From assembly GCF_042477335.2 (NCBI RefSeq), contig NC_091245.1:224563501-224627500 (forward strand): 64,000 nt of DNA, in the 5' to 3' direction. The position numbers were made by a program, and so were the translations under genes. The notes under the pieces were generated by a model that made no database searches, was not told where the DNA came from, and worked only from the letters and a program-made list of their open reading frames with translations. The first letter of the stretch is position 1; the number at the start of each line of letters is the position of its first letter. The DNA is from Ovis canadensis (lineage: Eukaryota; Chordata; Mammalia; Artiodactyla; Bovidae). This document shows positions 13,071-26,302 of this stretch, piece by piece.

Positions 13071-13288
13071 GGGCTTCCTAGGTGGCTCAGTGGATAAAGA
13101 ATCTACCAGCGATGCAAGAGATGCAAGAGATGAGGGTTTGATCCCTGGATGGGGAAGATCCCTTGGAGAAGGAAATAGCAACCCACTCCAGTATTCTTGC
13201 TTGGAGAATCCCAAGGACAGAGAAGCCTAGTGATCTATCCATGGGGTCACAAATAGTTGGCCACCACTGAGTGACTGAGCATGCATGT
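13071..13288 (+). mobile_element. Bov-tA SINE
   Basis: Has the head (gggcttcctaggtggctcag), a BovA unit and a gactgagcatgcatg tail. A 10-bp direct duplication (gatgcaagag, twice, near 13111-13130) lies in the tRNA-like part. Confidence 0.88.
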
Positions 13289-14470
13289 ACAAACTTGACT
13301 AGAAGATAATTTTGCATTCAACATTCAGATTTATGCTAATACCCATGCCAGTCATTTGGAAAATAGATACCTAATGCAAGATGATTCTATCATTTAAATT
13401 TTAAAGAGATATTGTCAATGTGACTAAAAGCTTGAATACATTTTTTCACTCTAGCCTTTTTGAGGTATATTGCTGTAACTCATGGTGAATAAATACATTT
13501 ATAAGACAAATATTTTAAAATAGTCCAAAGCATGACTAAATCTTTATTGGGAAAATTGCCTAATTCACAGCTTGAGTCACAGTGACTTTTCCCTAATGTA
13601 ACCCTGGTGATTAATCCAAGATTAAAAGAATTAGGAGGTTCTGTTTAGTTCATTCTAATGCTCTATATCTGGATACAGAGAAAGTTATAGTCAATTTCTC
13701 TTTATAGGTGGCTATTTTATTCCTGAATTATTTGAAAATTGAGGATCGTTTCAGATAATGACAATATTCAAACATAAGAATATTTTATCTCTTACACTTG
13801 TCCTCACACTTGCCAGCTATTGGGAATTCATTTGATTAGTGTTAACAGTTATATAGTCTCTGTGAGTCCAAAATAAGTTATGTAGGAAATATGACGGAAT
13901 AAGATAGATTTTTCAAATCTGACTTTTATATGCTGTATCGATGATTATATTTAGGTACTAATATCAACAGGAAAAGGGGGCATATGAGGATCACAGTATC
14001 ACAATAAAAGGCAGAAAGTATTAAATTGTTGACTGCACTAAATGGGATGGAAAAAATAAGATGAATCATAGTTAAGATGTATGGGAAACTTTAAAAATGA
14101 TTATTTTATTTAGCAATTCCATAGTATAACTGTCTTGTTTTCAGAAAGAACATATATACATGATAACTGATAGAGAAAACTATAGTACAAATGAGGTGAA
14201 TGCCCACTTAAGAATCAACATTAGAAAATCCTCTAAATTGTTTCTCCTGATGAAAGAAATAATCCATGTTTTTCTCTCTGGAAACATTATCTTAAAACAA
14301 TTTTTCTTTGTTGTTTCATTGAACATATTTCTAAATTCTCTCAAACTCTATTTATATCTTTGTACCTAAAAGTTAATAAAATTTATTTGAATATTATAAT
14401 TTGTTATATAACTGTCTTAGGTTCACATTTTTGAACAACTGTTAAGGGTCACACTCTGTAATGTTTGACA
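13289..14470. other. Gene-free sequence
   Basis: No recognised gene. A 69-codon frame at 14160-14369 has no domain match that I recognise. Confidence 0.5.
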
Positions 14471-14674
14471 GTGAAAATGTTAGTCCCTCAGTCATGTTCA
14501 GTTCTTTACCACCCCATGAATTGTAGCTGCCAGGCTGGAGTCCATGGAATTCTCCAGGCAAAAATACTGGGTTGTGTAGCCATTCCCTTCTCTAGGGGAT
14601 CTTCCCAATCCAGAAATCAAATCTAGGTCTCTTGCATTTAAGCTGAATTCTTTATCATCTGAGCCACCAGGGTA
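14471..14674 (-). mobile_element. Bov-tA SINE
   Basis: On the minus strand it runs from a truncated head (ccctggtggctcagatgata) through a diverged BovA unit to its 3' tail near 14471. Confidence 0.86.
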
Positions 14675-16616
14675 GAGTGGTTAAATGCAAAAATACTCTG
14701 TAGACTGGAATTAAAAATTAGTTAGTTTCCTTGACAGCTTCTTTTGAGTGAAAAAAAGGAAAGAAAAATTCCATATGACTAAATGGTCTAGCTGTTGGGA
14801 TTTAATAAATCAAAATATTAATGCTAACACAAATGTAAAGTATAATTTGATTCACAATTTTGAATTAATATAAGAAGATATTATTTGTGTTATCAATTAT
14901 TTTCATAGAAGTATAATTTGTAATCACTAATATATAAAGTCTTAGTATCATTTGGGTTTGATAAGTGAACTAACAAAGTTTAATACTATTTGATGGTTTT
15001 TAGTTAATTTTGGCAATTTACTGAGTCCATCTTTGTAGTCTATATTTTTTGTCTCTGACCTAGATTTAGGGATTTGAATCCTCCCCAGATTTCCTGACTT
15101 TGGCTTCGTAACCTGATTCCAGACACAGAGAAGCAGAGTCAGGTGCAATATCGGAAACTTTACTACATGAATTTCCTTCCACTTCCCATTCCACATAACC
15201 TCAACATCAACATTAGTACTTTATCATAAAACCTCCTCTATGAGATTCTTAATTTTAAAAAATCCCATTCAGGCTTTCTTTGAAAATGTTCTAGAAGGAG
15301 AGCTGACTTCACAGCAAACGCATGACCCACAATCTTATGTTAACAACACACTTTCCCACAATGCACTTAGAACACAGGGCAGCACAATGCACTGCCTTGC
15401 CCAGTGCAGGGTACACAATGCACTGCCCTGATGGGGTACACAGAATGAGGTCTAATATTCCTCAACTCCACCTCGTCCTCCTTCTACTGTAAACTGCAAT
15501 GCTTCCTTTCAACTTGGTAACCTAAGACTGAATCCTATTTGCTGTAGTTCTGGGATGTTTACTCAGCAAGGCACGTGGAGAGCTGGCGGGGACTTATATT
15601 TCCTTCTCAAGTTTCTTCTCCTTCTCTTAATTAAAATTATGTTAAATTATTCTGACAATGTATTGGAGAGAAGAAACCTGGAAAATCTTATTGCAGTTAT
15701 ATCCACATGGAAAAATGCTTTAAAATATCTTTCTGTCATTGAGATGAATGTTTATGACAACTAAAATAGCCTAGTTCTGTGGCAAAGGCTTGTAGAAACC
15801 ACAGGGCCTGGCTCTCCCATGGTTTATATCAAGGAAATGGAATACCTGTTTTCATAACCTCTCTGCTTAGGTCTTCATGGGAAGACCAGACACAGGAAAG
15901 CACATTTTTTAAATTCAAAATCTACCACTGTCAAGTCTGCACACTACAAGTGGGGATGCAAAGAAGAACACCATGACTCTACCTTCAAAGAGCTTATATT
16001 TCAGTAGGATTGATAAAATATGCTTGCAGAGAGCTGCAATACAGACAAAATTTCAAGAGGCAATAAACTGTATAAAAATTACAAAGAAAATGATGGTTTC
16101 TGACACTCTATTGTGACAATCTTGCACTCCCATGGATATGAAGAGCTATGATTATAGAGACACGTCTACAGTGCATCCATTTACAATAAATTCTCTTTCG
16201 TAAATTCAAAACATGTTTGAAATTTGGTAAGAAAAAATAGTTTCTTTCTTCTATATCACTATTTTCTATAGATAAAGAAGAACAGTCATTATATCACTGA
16301 TGTATTTATGAACATATAAAGCTCAATTTCCTAAGTAATGGCTCAGTCTTCCTTCACAATTAAGTTTTTTTAGCATATGGATCATTACTGATTTCATCTT
16401 AATTGTTATGACAATTTCCTATACACTTTGTAGTAACATTTGGCATTGTGATTTTATTCAGAATGAATAGCTCAAATATCTGACATTCTAATTTGGGGAC
16501 ATCTGTCAGTCTAAACTAGATCTGATCATTGATTTTTCAGCATCAAAATATTTAGAACTTATAGCAATGAAATGTAAAATAGTCTCAGAAATAATTGAAT
16601 CATTTTCTGAAAACTA
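14675..16616. other. Gene-free sequence
   Basis: No recognised gene. It contains the short repeat cluster at 15357-15424. Several 63-82-codon frames are present without protein-like motifs. Confidence 0.5.
15357..15424. repeat. Three copies of cacaatgcact
   Basis: The 11-mer cacaatgcact occurs at 15357-15367, 15383-15393 and 15414-15424. The last two copies extend to cacaatgcactgcc. Spacing is irregular (26 and 31 bp), so this is a decayed local duplication and not an array. Confidence 0.85.
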
Positions 16617-16648
16617 AAGAGTCAGACATGACTGAGCGACTAAGCACA
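16617..16648 (+). mobile_element. Bov-A SINE 3' tail fragment
   Basis: Only the terminal piece (gagtcagacatgactgagcg plus actaagca) remains. Confidence 0.7.
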
Positions 16649-18124
16649 GCACATATCAAAAAGAATATTCCAAGTCAACATGGGCAATATACTATAAATC
16701 CCTTTTGCTTATAAATATCAACTATAAAATAAAACATATTAATCAGAATGTTGTGTTGAAAGAATATATATCTCCCCCTCATTGAATAGCAAGTAATTTT
16801 TGATTCCCCCTTTAAAAAAACAAGATGAAAATAACCCTCCTTTGGCTAGTTTCTGTAGGTTTTATGGTTCAGTTACTATAATATGTGATTTTTGATCTGT
16901 AAATATTTTGTGAATATTGTTAGTAATTTATTCCCTGATTTTTTTTTACCAAGATTCAAAATAGCACATTATTGAGATTTGCAGTAGAAGTGGTTACAAA
17001 AATGGCATCAAGAATTCTCAAATAAACTAGAGGTTATAGCTTCCAGTCATAAAATTAAGTTGCAAGGATGTAACATACAGCATAAAAATATAATCAACAA
17101 TATGGTAAGAGTGATTTGCAACCATTTGCATATAATACATTAAAAATATTTCCTGTTTAGCAAAAAGGAAAAAAAAATCATCTTTTTTTTGTTATGATAT
17201 TTAGGCAATTTTCGTAGACAATGAAAGTAGACAAAAACTGTTTGTATCTCATTCCAGGCTTGATTTTATAGATAAAGTGGTTTCTTGTATTTATCCTTTG
17301 TCTTTGCAGTTACATGGACTGCTAGAAGACATGCACTGAAATTGTACTAACAATTACTGTGAGCTTGGTCAATTTTAATTATTACAGTTGGATATAAACT
17401 TAGGAGGGTTTGTGTGAAGTCAAAGACCTAGAATCTTCCACTGACACTGATGTAAATGTTTCATGGCTCATACTTGGAGAAACATTGCCATGGGGGTTGA
17501 GTTCAAGGTTTTCAGAGTCATGCCATTTAATTTTGACTCTTGAATTTGCCACTTTTCAGTTAGGCCACTTCAGACGTTGCTCATTTAATGTTGCTAAGTC
17601 TCCATTTACCTGCCTGCAAATGAGGGATAATAGTGATGTCTGTTTCTTGGAACTGTGGTGAAGATGTTAATAGGTGACACTGTAGCTCAGAGGCTGACAC
17701 TAGGAGAAAACAATTAAGCTCTGTAATCACCTTCATCATCATCATCTCACAGACATAGTGTAGCACTCTAAGTATTAAAAACTTAGAGGAAATTTCCTTT
17801 ACTATTTCCTTTGATAATATATAATTTAAATGCCATTTTATTTACTTTCTTGTCATTTAACTTTTGTTTTGGTTTGGTTGATTGGTTTGCAAAGTCATAA
17901 GATATTTAGAGATATTTTACTAAAGTAATTTGTATCTTTTTAAATCTTTCTTGCTTTTTTTCCCCAAAAATGAAATTGCTAAGCCATTTTAGGTGGGCAA
18001 AAATTAAAATATCAAATTATACCTAGCTGGAAAAATCCAGCTGATGTCTAGAAAGAGTAATTTGTTAGTTTTAAGGAGTACATTTTTATTTCGTTTCTTC
18101 TAAAAAAAGCAACCATTTCAACGT
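16649..18124. other. Gene-free sequence with one MIR
   Basis: No recognised gene. An ancient MIR lies within it at about 17530-17695. Confidence 0.5.
17530..17695 (+). mobile_element. MIR SINE (ancient mammalian)
   Basis: Blocks typical of MIR appear in order: tgccactt, ctccatttacctgcctgcaaatg, then gagggataatagtgatg and tgtggtgaagatgttaata. Strongly diverged and boundaries approximate. Confidence 0.65.
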
Positions 18125-18195
18125 TAGACTAAGTGACATGTCAGGAAATGACAAATACTATGTGAAATCACTTATATATGGTGTCTAAGGAAACA

Positions 18196-20211
18196 CTAAG
18201 AATTAGATCTGATAGAGTGCCTGAAGAATTAAGGATGGAGGTCTGTGGCATTGATCAGAGAAAGCAGTGAACGAGACCATCCCCAGGAAAAACAAATGCA
18301 AAAAGGCAAAACGGTTGTCTGATGAGACTTTACAAATAGCTGTGAAAAGAAGAGAAGCCAAAAGCAAAGGAGAAAAGGAAAGATATACCCATTTGAAAGT
18401 GGACTCCCAAAGAACAGCAAGGAGAGATAAGAAAGCCTTCCTCCATGATCATTGCAAAGAAATAGAGGAAAACAATAGAAAGGGAAAGACTAGAGATCTC
18501 TTCAAGAAAATTAGATATACAAAGGGAACATTTCATACAAATATGGGCTCAATAAAGGACAGAAATGGTATGGACCTAACAGAAGCAGAAGATATTAAGA
18601 AGAGGTGGCAAGAATACACAGAAGAACTGTACAAAAAAGATCTTCATGACCCAGATAATCACAATGGTGTGATCACTCTCCTAGAGCCAGACATCCTGGA
18701 ATGTGAAGTCAAGTGGGCCTTAGAAAGCACCACTACGAACAAAGCTAGCAGAGGTGATGGAATTCCATTGGAGCTATTTCAAATCCTGAAAGTTGATGCT
18801 GTGAAAGTGCTGCACTCAATATACCAGCAAATTTGGAAAACTCAGCAGTGGCCACAGGACTGGAAAAGGTCAGTTTTCATTCCAATCCCAAAGAAAGGCA
18901 ATGCCAAAGAATGCTTAAACTTCCACACAATCGCACTCATCTCACACCCTAGCAAAGTAATGCTCAAAAGTCTCCAAGCCAGACTTCAACAGTATGTGAA
19001 CCGTGAACTTCAGATGTTCAAGCTGGATTTAGAAAAGGCAGAGGAACCAGAGATCAAATTGCCAACATCTTTTGGATCATCAAGAAAACAAGAAAGTTTC
19101 AGAAAAACATCTATTTCTGCTTTATTGACTATGCCAAAGCCTTTGACTGTGTGGATCACGATAAACTGTGGAAAATTCTTAAAGAGAAAGGAAACCAGAC
19201 CACTTGACGTGCCTCCTGAGAAATCTCTATGCAACTCAATAAGCTACAGTTAGAACTGGACACGAAACAACAAACTGGTTCCAAATAGGGAAAGGAGTTC
19301 ATCAAGGCTGTATATTTTCACCCTGCTCATTTAACTTACATGCAGAGCACATCATGAGAAATGCCAGACTGGATGAAGCACAAGCTGGAATCAAGATTGC
19401 CGGGAGAAATAGAAATAACCTCGGATATGCAGATGACACCACCCTTATGGCAGAAAGCATACAAGAACTAAAGAGCCTCTTGATGAAAGTGAAAGAGGAG
19501 AGTGAAAAAACTGGCTTAAAACTCAACATTCAGAAAACTTAGCTCATGACATCTGGTCCCATCACTTCATGGCAAATAGACGGGGAAACAATGGAAACAG
19601 TGACAGCCTTTAATTTTAGGGTCTCCTAAATAACTGCAGATGGTGACTGCAATATGAAATTAAAATACATTTGCTCCTTGGAAGAAAAGTTATAACCAAC
19701 TTAGATAGCATATTAAAAAGCAGAGACATTACTTTGCCAACAAAAGTCCATTTAGTAAAAGTTGTGGTTTTTCCAGTAGTCATGTATGGATGTGAAAATT
19801 GGACTATAAAGAAAGCTGAGCGCAGAAGAATTGATGCTTTTGAACTGTGGTGTTGGAGAAGCCTCTTGAGAGTTCCTTGGACAGCAAAGAGATCTAAACA
19901 ATCTATCCTAAAGGAAAACTGGTCCTGAATATTCATTGGAAGTTCTAATGCTAAAGCTGAAGCGCCAATCCTTTGGTCACCTGTTATAAAGAACTGACTA
20001 ATTGGAAAATACTCTGATGTGGGAAAGATTGAACGTGGGAGAAAAAGTGGATGACAGAAGATGAGATGGTTGGATGGCATCTCTGACTCAATGGACATGA
20101 GTTTGAGTAAGCTCCTGGAATTGGTGATGGACAGGGAATTCTGGCGTACTGTAGTCCATGGGTTCACAAAGAGTCAGATACGACTGAGTGACTGAGGTGA
20201 ACTAAGCTGAG
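18196..20211 (+). mobile_element. BovB LINE (5'-truncated)
   Basis: A 5'-truncated BovB inserted into an L1 tail. A frame at 18267-19253 (328 codons) carries the linker between endonuclease and reverse transcriptase (AKRLSDETLQIAVKRREAK) and the RT N-terminal region (QQWPQDWKRSVFIPIPKKGN). A 1-bp loss near 19008 shifts the frame just before the RT core. The RT palm reads YADDTT at about 19425-19442 in another frame, and post-RT sequence continues at 19671-19928. The 3' end is at about 20210. A ggaaaca duplication (18189-18195 and 20212-20218) is a likely target-site duplication. Not functional. Confidence 0.93.
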
Positions 20212-20433
20212 GGAAACAAACTCTCTTTCTATGAGAGTAAAATAATAGTTGCCAAGGGTTAGGGATGAAGAAAATGGGGTGATACTGGTCAAAAACTCTA
20301 AATTTCTAGTTCTAAGATGAATAAATTTCAGGATTTAAGGTACAGTATGGTGAGTATAATTAACAATACTGTATGATATACTTGAAAGTTGCTAAGAAAA
20401 TAAAACTTAACTGTTCTCACCACAACATACATA

Positions 20434-20643
20434 AGGCTTCCCAGTGGTAAGGAATCTGGCTACCAATGCAAGAAATGCAGGAGACTCCAGTTCAATTTCT
20501 GGGTCAGGAAGATGCCCTGGAGAAGGAAATGGCAACCTACTCCATTATTCTTGCCTGGGAAATCCCACAGATAGGGATACCTGGAGGCTACAGTCCACTG
20601 GGTCATGAAAGAGTCAGATACAACTTAGTGACTAAACAATAAC
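20434..20643 (+). mobile_element. Bov-tA SINE
   Basis: A complete but diverged copy inserted in the L1 tail. A perfect 9-bp target-site duplication, acatacata, lies at 20425-20433 and 20644-20652. Confidence 0.92.
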
Positions 20644-20785
20644 ACATACATAAACATGGTAATTATGTGACCTGATGGAATGTGTTAAATAATTTTGTAG
20701 TAATCATTTCACAACATATACTTATATCAAATAATCAAGTTGTATGTTTCAAACTTACATAATGTATCTCAGTTATTAGGAAAAA

Positions 20786-21400
20786 AGCAAACATCCCACG
20801 CGTTCCAAGGGTGGTAGAGGCTCTTCCACAGAGAGGACCCACATACACGGCTTTTTACTCACTCATGATGCCACACCTGAGAGACAGCTGTTAATATGAG
20901 GAGACACCTTGATCACCTGGCTAAACTGTATCTGCCATTAGTTTGGTTAAGAATAAGGCTAAAGGTCCTAAGGAAGCTGTCTACCTTCTAGTCAACAATA
21001 GCTGAAGCTGTGTTTAAGATTAATGCTTCAACAAAGTGATATTGATTGAGAAACACTGAAGTTTTCTGGGGGTTTATTTCCTTAAGTGTTCCAGTATTCT
21101 CACCCCCTTTTTTTTTTTTTTTTTTAACACCCTGAGAGCTTTCACTTGTACAACAGTCTTGTAAGTAACACATTTTGGGCAGGGATAAGACACACACTTC
21201 TACTCCCTACCTTGATGCTTTATGAACCATGTTAATGCCTGGATATTCTGTTAATTCTAAATTGGATCTTTCCCCAATTTTGCCCCCACCCACTCCATTC
21301 TCTTAAGAATCATACTCTGTGAAAGTGATCTGAAACTTCCTAAAGTGATGAAAGTGTCCTCTGTCTCAATTAAGGTGTTGCCTTATGTGGAAATATGCAT
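20786..21400. other. Gene-free sequence
   Basis: No recognised gene or repeat apart from a T-run near 21111-21125. Confidence 0.5.
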
Positions 21401-22050
21401 TCAGTTCAGTTCAGTTCAGTCGCTCAGTCGTGTCCGACTCTTTGTGACCCCATGAATCACAGCACGCCAGGCCTCCCTGTCCATCACCAACCCCCGGAGT
21501 TCACTCAGACTCACGTCCATCGAGTCAGTGATGCCATCCAGCCATCTCATCCTCTGTCGTCCCCTTCTCCTCCTGCCCCCAATCTCTCCCAGCATCAGAG
21601 TCTTTTCCAGTGAGTCAACTCTTCGCACGAGGTGGCTAAAGTACTGGAGTTTCAGCTTTAACATCATTCCTTCCAAAGAAATCCCAGGGCTGATCTCCTT
21701 TAGAATGGACTGGTTGGATCTCCTTGCAGTCCAAGGGACTCTCAAAATTCTTCAACACCACAGTTCAAAAGCATCAATTTTTCGGCATTTAGCCTTCTTC
21801 ACAGTCCAACTCTCACATCCATACATGACTACTGGAAAAGCCATAGCCTTGACTAGACAGACCTTTGTTGGCAAAGTAATGTCTCTGCTTTTGAATATGC
21901 TATCTAGATTGGTCATAACTTTTCTTCCAACGAGTAAGTGTCTTTTAATTTCATGGCTGCAGTTACCATCTGCAGTGATTTTGGAGCCCCCAAAAAATAA
22001 AGTCTGACACTGTTTCCACTGTTTTCCCATCTATTTCCCATGAAGTGATG
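21401..22050 (-). mobile_element. BovB LINE, 3' end fragment
   Basis: On the minus strand this encodes the BovB C-terminal region: the [12 protein letters not shown] block (21752-22030), then the [18 protein letters not shown] block and a basic [15 protein letters not shown] stretch (21416-21745). The left edge has the (ttcag)n-like 3' tail. CpG sites such as cgctcagtcgtgtccgac are kept, so this is one of the younger copies here. It is 5'-truncated at about 22050. Confidence 0.94.
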
Positions 22051-23299
22051 GACACAATTAATTACATTTGTGAAATCTATGCATAAGCTCCTTACACATA
22101 AATTTTCCTCAGTAAAAAATAGAATGATCTATGTTGGTGTATTTTGCTTGCAGTATGAGATAGATAATTTTACACTGGTCATATTTTATTGTTTTTAAGA
22201 GAAAGACATAAATCATATACCTATTTTTCTAGCTCAGTCAAATGGACTGGAATGTGTGGCAATTTTGTCACCAAGTAGCAACCCATTACCATTGGAAGAA
22301 TGAGATTTACAAGTAAAATTGCAATACAAAATTGGAAACAAATGTGCTGAGTTTGATACCAATGTAGAATTTTATCTATGAAGAATATCTAAGATTTGAA
22401 ATACCTCTCACCACTCTCAACATCCCTAACAAACTGAGAAAAAGATAAAATAGGCCAAAATGTTGGCCTTCCATGACTACCTTGTTGGACACAGCTTAAA
22501 TAAGAGTCCAGTGGAGTGACTCCCAGGCCAAGCCTGCAAGAGCACAACTGGGGAAGGGTTTAAGTCTGCAGAGCAAAAACTCACTTGTTTTCTGTCTTAC
22601 ACTAGATTGAAATGGAAATGGAAGAAGAGACAAAATCCCATTGTTTATATCTTTTGGTAGATTAGCTCAGTTGGATGGGAAAAATGCATAACAATGGCTT
22701 TTACTCATCAACCAAATTGGCTACCCTTGTGAGAGTAACAGCAAGGGGTGAAGGAAGAGGAAAGTAGTGTTTAGGGAATATTAAAATCAGAAGTGTGAAG
22801 GAGGGTCATTACCTATTTAACAGAGTCTGAAGACATATACAGAAAATAAGAGAAATCAGAACATGAACTGTAGGCATCATAGGCCTCAGTCCTGGATCCA
22901 ATGTAACATAGATCACTCTTATCAGAATTTGGTGGTTCATAAATTCATCAAAACAATTCTTTGCAGATGTAGACAGATTTTTTAATGTTGTTACAATATG
23001 AAAACATCAACATGAAAAATAAAATTATAAAGCACATCCATCAGGTATTGTTTATTACAAGGGTATTTGTCAACCCCTATATATTATTTCCCAAACAATG
23101 TTAAAATAACACAAGTGGCTACCTCTGGCTGAAAATAAAGGCAAATACAAGATCAGGAGACTTTGGTAAGTCTGATAGGATTATTAGTACTTGGAGATAG
23201 GGAAGAGTAGAGATAAAAATCAGCCACGGAAAGGAGGACCGGAAAGCCTCCTTGCAGGTATAACATGGGGCTAATGAAACCCCAGGGTTTTCTGGTGTC
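22051..23299. other. Gene-free sequence
   Basis: No recognised gene. No open frame longer than about 60 codons is supported. Confidence 0.5.
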
Positions 23300-24852
23300 T
23301 GTCTATACTTGCCAATGGCTTCTCATTTCACTCAGGGTAAAACCCAGACCCTGCTAAAGTCCTACACAGTTCTATGTGATAAACCTCCCATAGAACCTCA
23401 GTCATCATCTATAACTACCTACACTTTTGCTTAGTCCATTTGAGATGCACTTTTCTCTTTGTTATTCCACAGGCACAACACATAGGATCTCATCTCAGTG
23501 TTTTTCAGTTCAGTTCAATTCAGTCACTCAGTCATGTCTGACTCTTTGTGACCCCATGAACCGCAGCACACCAGACCTTCTTGTCCATCACCAACTCCCA
23601 GAGTCTACCCAAACCCATGTCCATCAAGTTGGTGATGCCAACTAACCATCTCATCCTCTGTCATCCCCTTCTTCTCCTGCCTTCAATCTTTCCCAGCATC
23701 AGGGTCTTTTCAAATGAGTCAGCTCTTCACATCAAGTGGCCAAAGTATTGGAGCTTCAGCTTCAGCATCAGTCCTTTCAAATAATATTCAGGACTGATCT
23801 TTAGGATGGACTGGTTGGATCTTCTTGCAGTCCAAGTAACTCTCAAAAGTCTTCTCCAAGACCACAATTCAAAAGCATCAGTTCTTCTTTGCTCAGCTTT
23901 CTTTAGAGTCTAACTCTCACATCCATACATGACCATTGGAAAAACCATAGCTTTGACTAGACAGATATTTGTTGACAAGGTAATGTCTCTGCTTTTTAAT
24001 ATGCTGTCTAGTTTGGTCCTAACTTTCCTTCCAAGGAGTAAGCGTCTTTTAATTTCATGGCTGCAGTCACCATCTGCAGTGATTTTGGAGCCCAGAAAAA
24101 TAAAGTCAGCCACTGTTTCCACTGTTTCCCCATCCATTTGCCATGAAGTGATGGGACTGGATGCCATGATCTTAGTTTTCTGAATATTGAGCTTTAAGCC
24201 AATTTTTTTTCACTTTGCTCTTTCACTTTCATCAAGAGTTTCTTTAGTTCTTTACTTTCTGCCAAAAGGGTTGTGTTATCTGCATATCTGAGATTATTGA
24301 TATTTCTCCTGGCAATCTTGATTCCAGCTTGTGCTTCATCCAGCCCAGCATTTCTAATGATGTACTCTGCATATAAGTTAAAAAAGCACAGTGACAATAT
24401 ACAGCCTTGACATACTCCTTTTCCTATTTGGAACCAGTTTATTGTTCCATGTCCATTTCTAATTTTTGTTTCATGACCTGCATACAGGTTTCTCAAGAGG
24501 CAGATCAGTTGGTCTGGTATTCCCATCTCTTGAAGAATTTTCCACAGTTTATTGTGATCCAAACAATCAAAGGCTTTGGCATAGTCAATAAAGCAGAATC
24601 AGATTGTTTAGCTTATACTTTTATTTCCTTCAAGAGTTTTAAAAATGCTACTTTGTCTCAGTTATGACTATTCAATAATTAACTCTTCTGGACCCCTCCT
24701 TTGCTTTTCGTTTTCCATGGTCCTTTTCACTTACCACTGTATAATATGAATGCTTATTATGTTAAAGTTTGATCCCCCTGACTGGAATATAAGTCTATGA
24801 GAGAGGGTATTTTTGTCTCTGTTAGTCCCTGCTGTAGATGATGAATGAATGA
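23300..24852 (+). mobile_element. L2 LINE 3' end, split by BovB
   Basis: Two blocks flanking the BovB at 23505-24600 are collinear with the L2 3' region. About 23300-23500 holds an 'atggcttctcatttcactca' and 'ttattccacaggcacaac' section. About 24660-24852 holds 'cactgtataatatgaatgct', 'ccctgactggaatataagtc' and a final tgaatgaatga tail. L2 is the older host element. Confidence 0.7.
23505..24600 (-). mobile_element. BovB LINE (5'-truncated)
   Basis: On the minus strand the RT palm and C-terminal region are recognisable: the DHNKLWKILQEMGIPDQL block (24194-24562) with a YADNTT version of the YADDTT palm motif, and the DGETVETVADFIFLGSKITA block (23910-24167). The Asp-to-Asn change in the palm box would itself abolish catalysis. 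The left edge has a (ttcag)n-type tail. It sits inside an L2. Confidence 0.93.
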
Positions 24853-26302
24853 GAAGCCTTACAAAAGATGACTAAAGCAAAGAACTTTCAAGATTTCCTG
24901 ATGTTGCAAGATATCCATCTCTTTCTGCCACAGTCTGCTCTCCTCGTGACACAGGCTCCAGACAGATGAGCAGCAAGGAATTATCCTTAAGTGCAACCTA
25001 GCTGTTAGGTGTTTGCCCAGAATAAAATTCCGAAGGTCTTCCTGCTAAGCTGTCTCTCTGATCCTGTCTCTCTGGTCCCTGGCCTTATACCTCAAGCCTC
25101 TACCTCAGATTCTGGTCCCTTCATGTTGATGAGTGCTTTGGGCTTTGTTGAACTTCTTGCCTTTTCATCCAAGTCTCTGTATTACATTCTTGCTCACTCT
25201 CCATTCAGGATCACTTCTGTCATCCTGGCCAAAGGAGAGGAAATAGCTGCCTGCTTCACTTTTACATTATTAAAATATGCAGCACTCAGGATAGTAACTT
25301 GCTGCCTATAATTTGTTTATATAGCTATGGCTGCAATTTAAAAAATTTGAGATATAACATGCAAAGTGTAAGAAAGAGAGGTTTTTTGTTTTCTTGTTTG
25401 TTTTTCTTCATTTCAATCATATTATTTCCTCTGTTCTTCAGTCCATTTTCCTCTAGTCTTTATTGAGTTATTTTATTTTCTGCTTGCCTTGGGGTGTGTC
25501 TTCTAGACTATATCTTAGGGTCCTATTTCTCCTGCCTGGCCTCTGTGCATGCTAAATTTCAGAAGAGAGTGTGAAGTGCAGGCATCTAAAACACATCATC
25601 TTCCAACAAGGGCCATGGTGGATACTAAGGGGTGAATACTGCACAGAGCAAAAAAGAACAGAAAAGGAAAAAAAAGATATAAACATTTCATCATATTGAG
25701 GTTTTAATTCTGAGAATAAGAAAGATTTATTTTTAAGTCTTAGCATCGTCATTTTGCTAGTGGTGACTTGAGAGAAAGTTTTGTTTCTGCAGTTTTCATC
25801 TGGGGCTGATAAAACCTGTCTATACTGAATAAGGCTGACAGACTCTAAGGTTCCTCTGCTGCTGTGTGGTGATCCCAGCAAATGGAGGTTAACACTTTTG
25901 TGTAGGACTCTCCCACGAGTGTGAATAGGACCAGTGACTGGCTTCTAATCAATAGAATTTGGCAAAGGTGATGAATGTCACTCCCCTCGTTCTGTTACAT
26001 TGAATAAATCTCCATCTTGCTGACAGACCTGCTCTAGAGATGTTGCATGCTTTGCCGCAATGAAGTACAGTGACATGTTGGGAAAGCTAACCCCTACTAG
26101 GAGGTGCAACAGCCTCCAGGAACTTAGGCAGCCTCTAAGAACTGAGAATGATCCTGGATTTCAAATCAATCAGAATCTGGGGCACTTGATCCTCCAGCTA
26201 CAAAGAAATAAATTCTGCCAAAAATCCAAGTGGACTTGAAAGCAGATTGTTTCTCAGTCAAGCCACCAGATAAGAGCCCCAACTCACCTTTACTGTAGCT
26301 TT
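24853..26302. other. Gene-free sequence, possible old repeat at its end
   Basis: No recognised gene. The part from about 25910 to 26300 (block 'cttctaatcaatagaatttg' onward) resembles a widespread mammalian interspersed repeat, but I cannot name the family with confidence. The frames at 25009-25311 (100 codons, plus) and 25552-25881 (109 codons, minus) have no domain I recognise. Confidence 0.4.

Larger units (their letters stand above)
18125..20785 (+). mobile_element. Old L1 3' end, split by two insertions
   Basis: Three separated blocks are collinear with the mammalian L1 3' end: 18125-18195 (tgacaaatactatgtgaaat), 20212-20433 (the 'tggtgagtataattaacaat' and 'atacttgaaagttgctaag' blocks) and about 20653-20785 ('gtaatcatttcacaacatat'). 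The gaps are filled by the BovB at 18196-20211 and the Bov-tA at 20434-20643. L1 is therefore the oldest layer. Confidence 0.85.

Noticed and set aside
15357..15424. CRISPR-like direct repeats
   Set aside because: Only three 11-bp copies at irregular spacing in a mammalian genome.
18267..19253. 328-codon open frame as a host gene
   Set aside because: The sequence is BovB linker and RT N-terminal region, shifts frame before the RT core, and lies between target-site duplications in an L1. It is a dead retrotransposon fragment.
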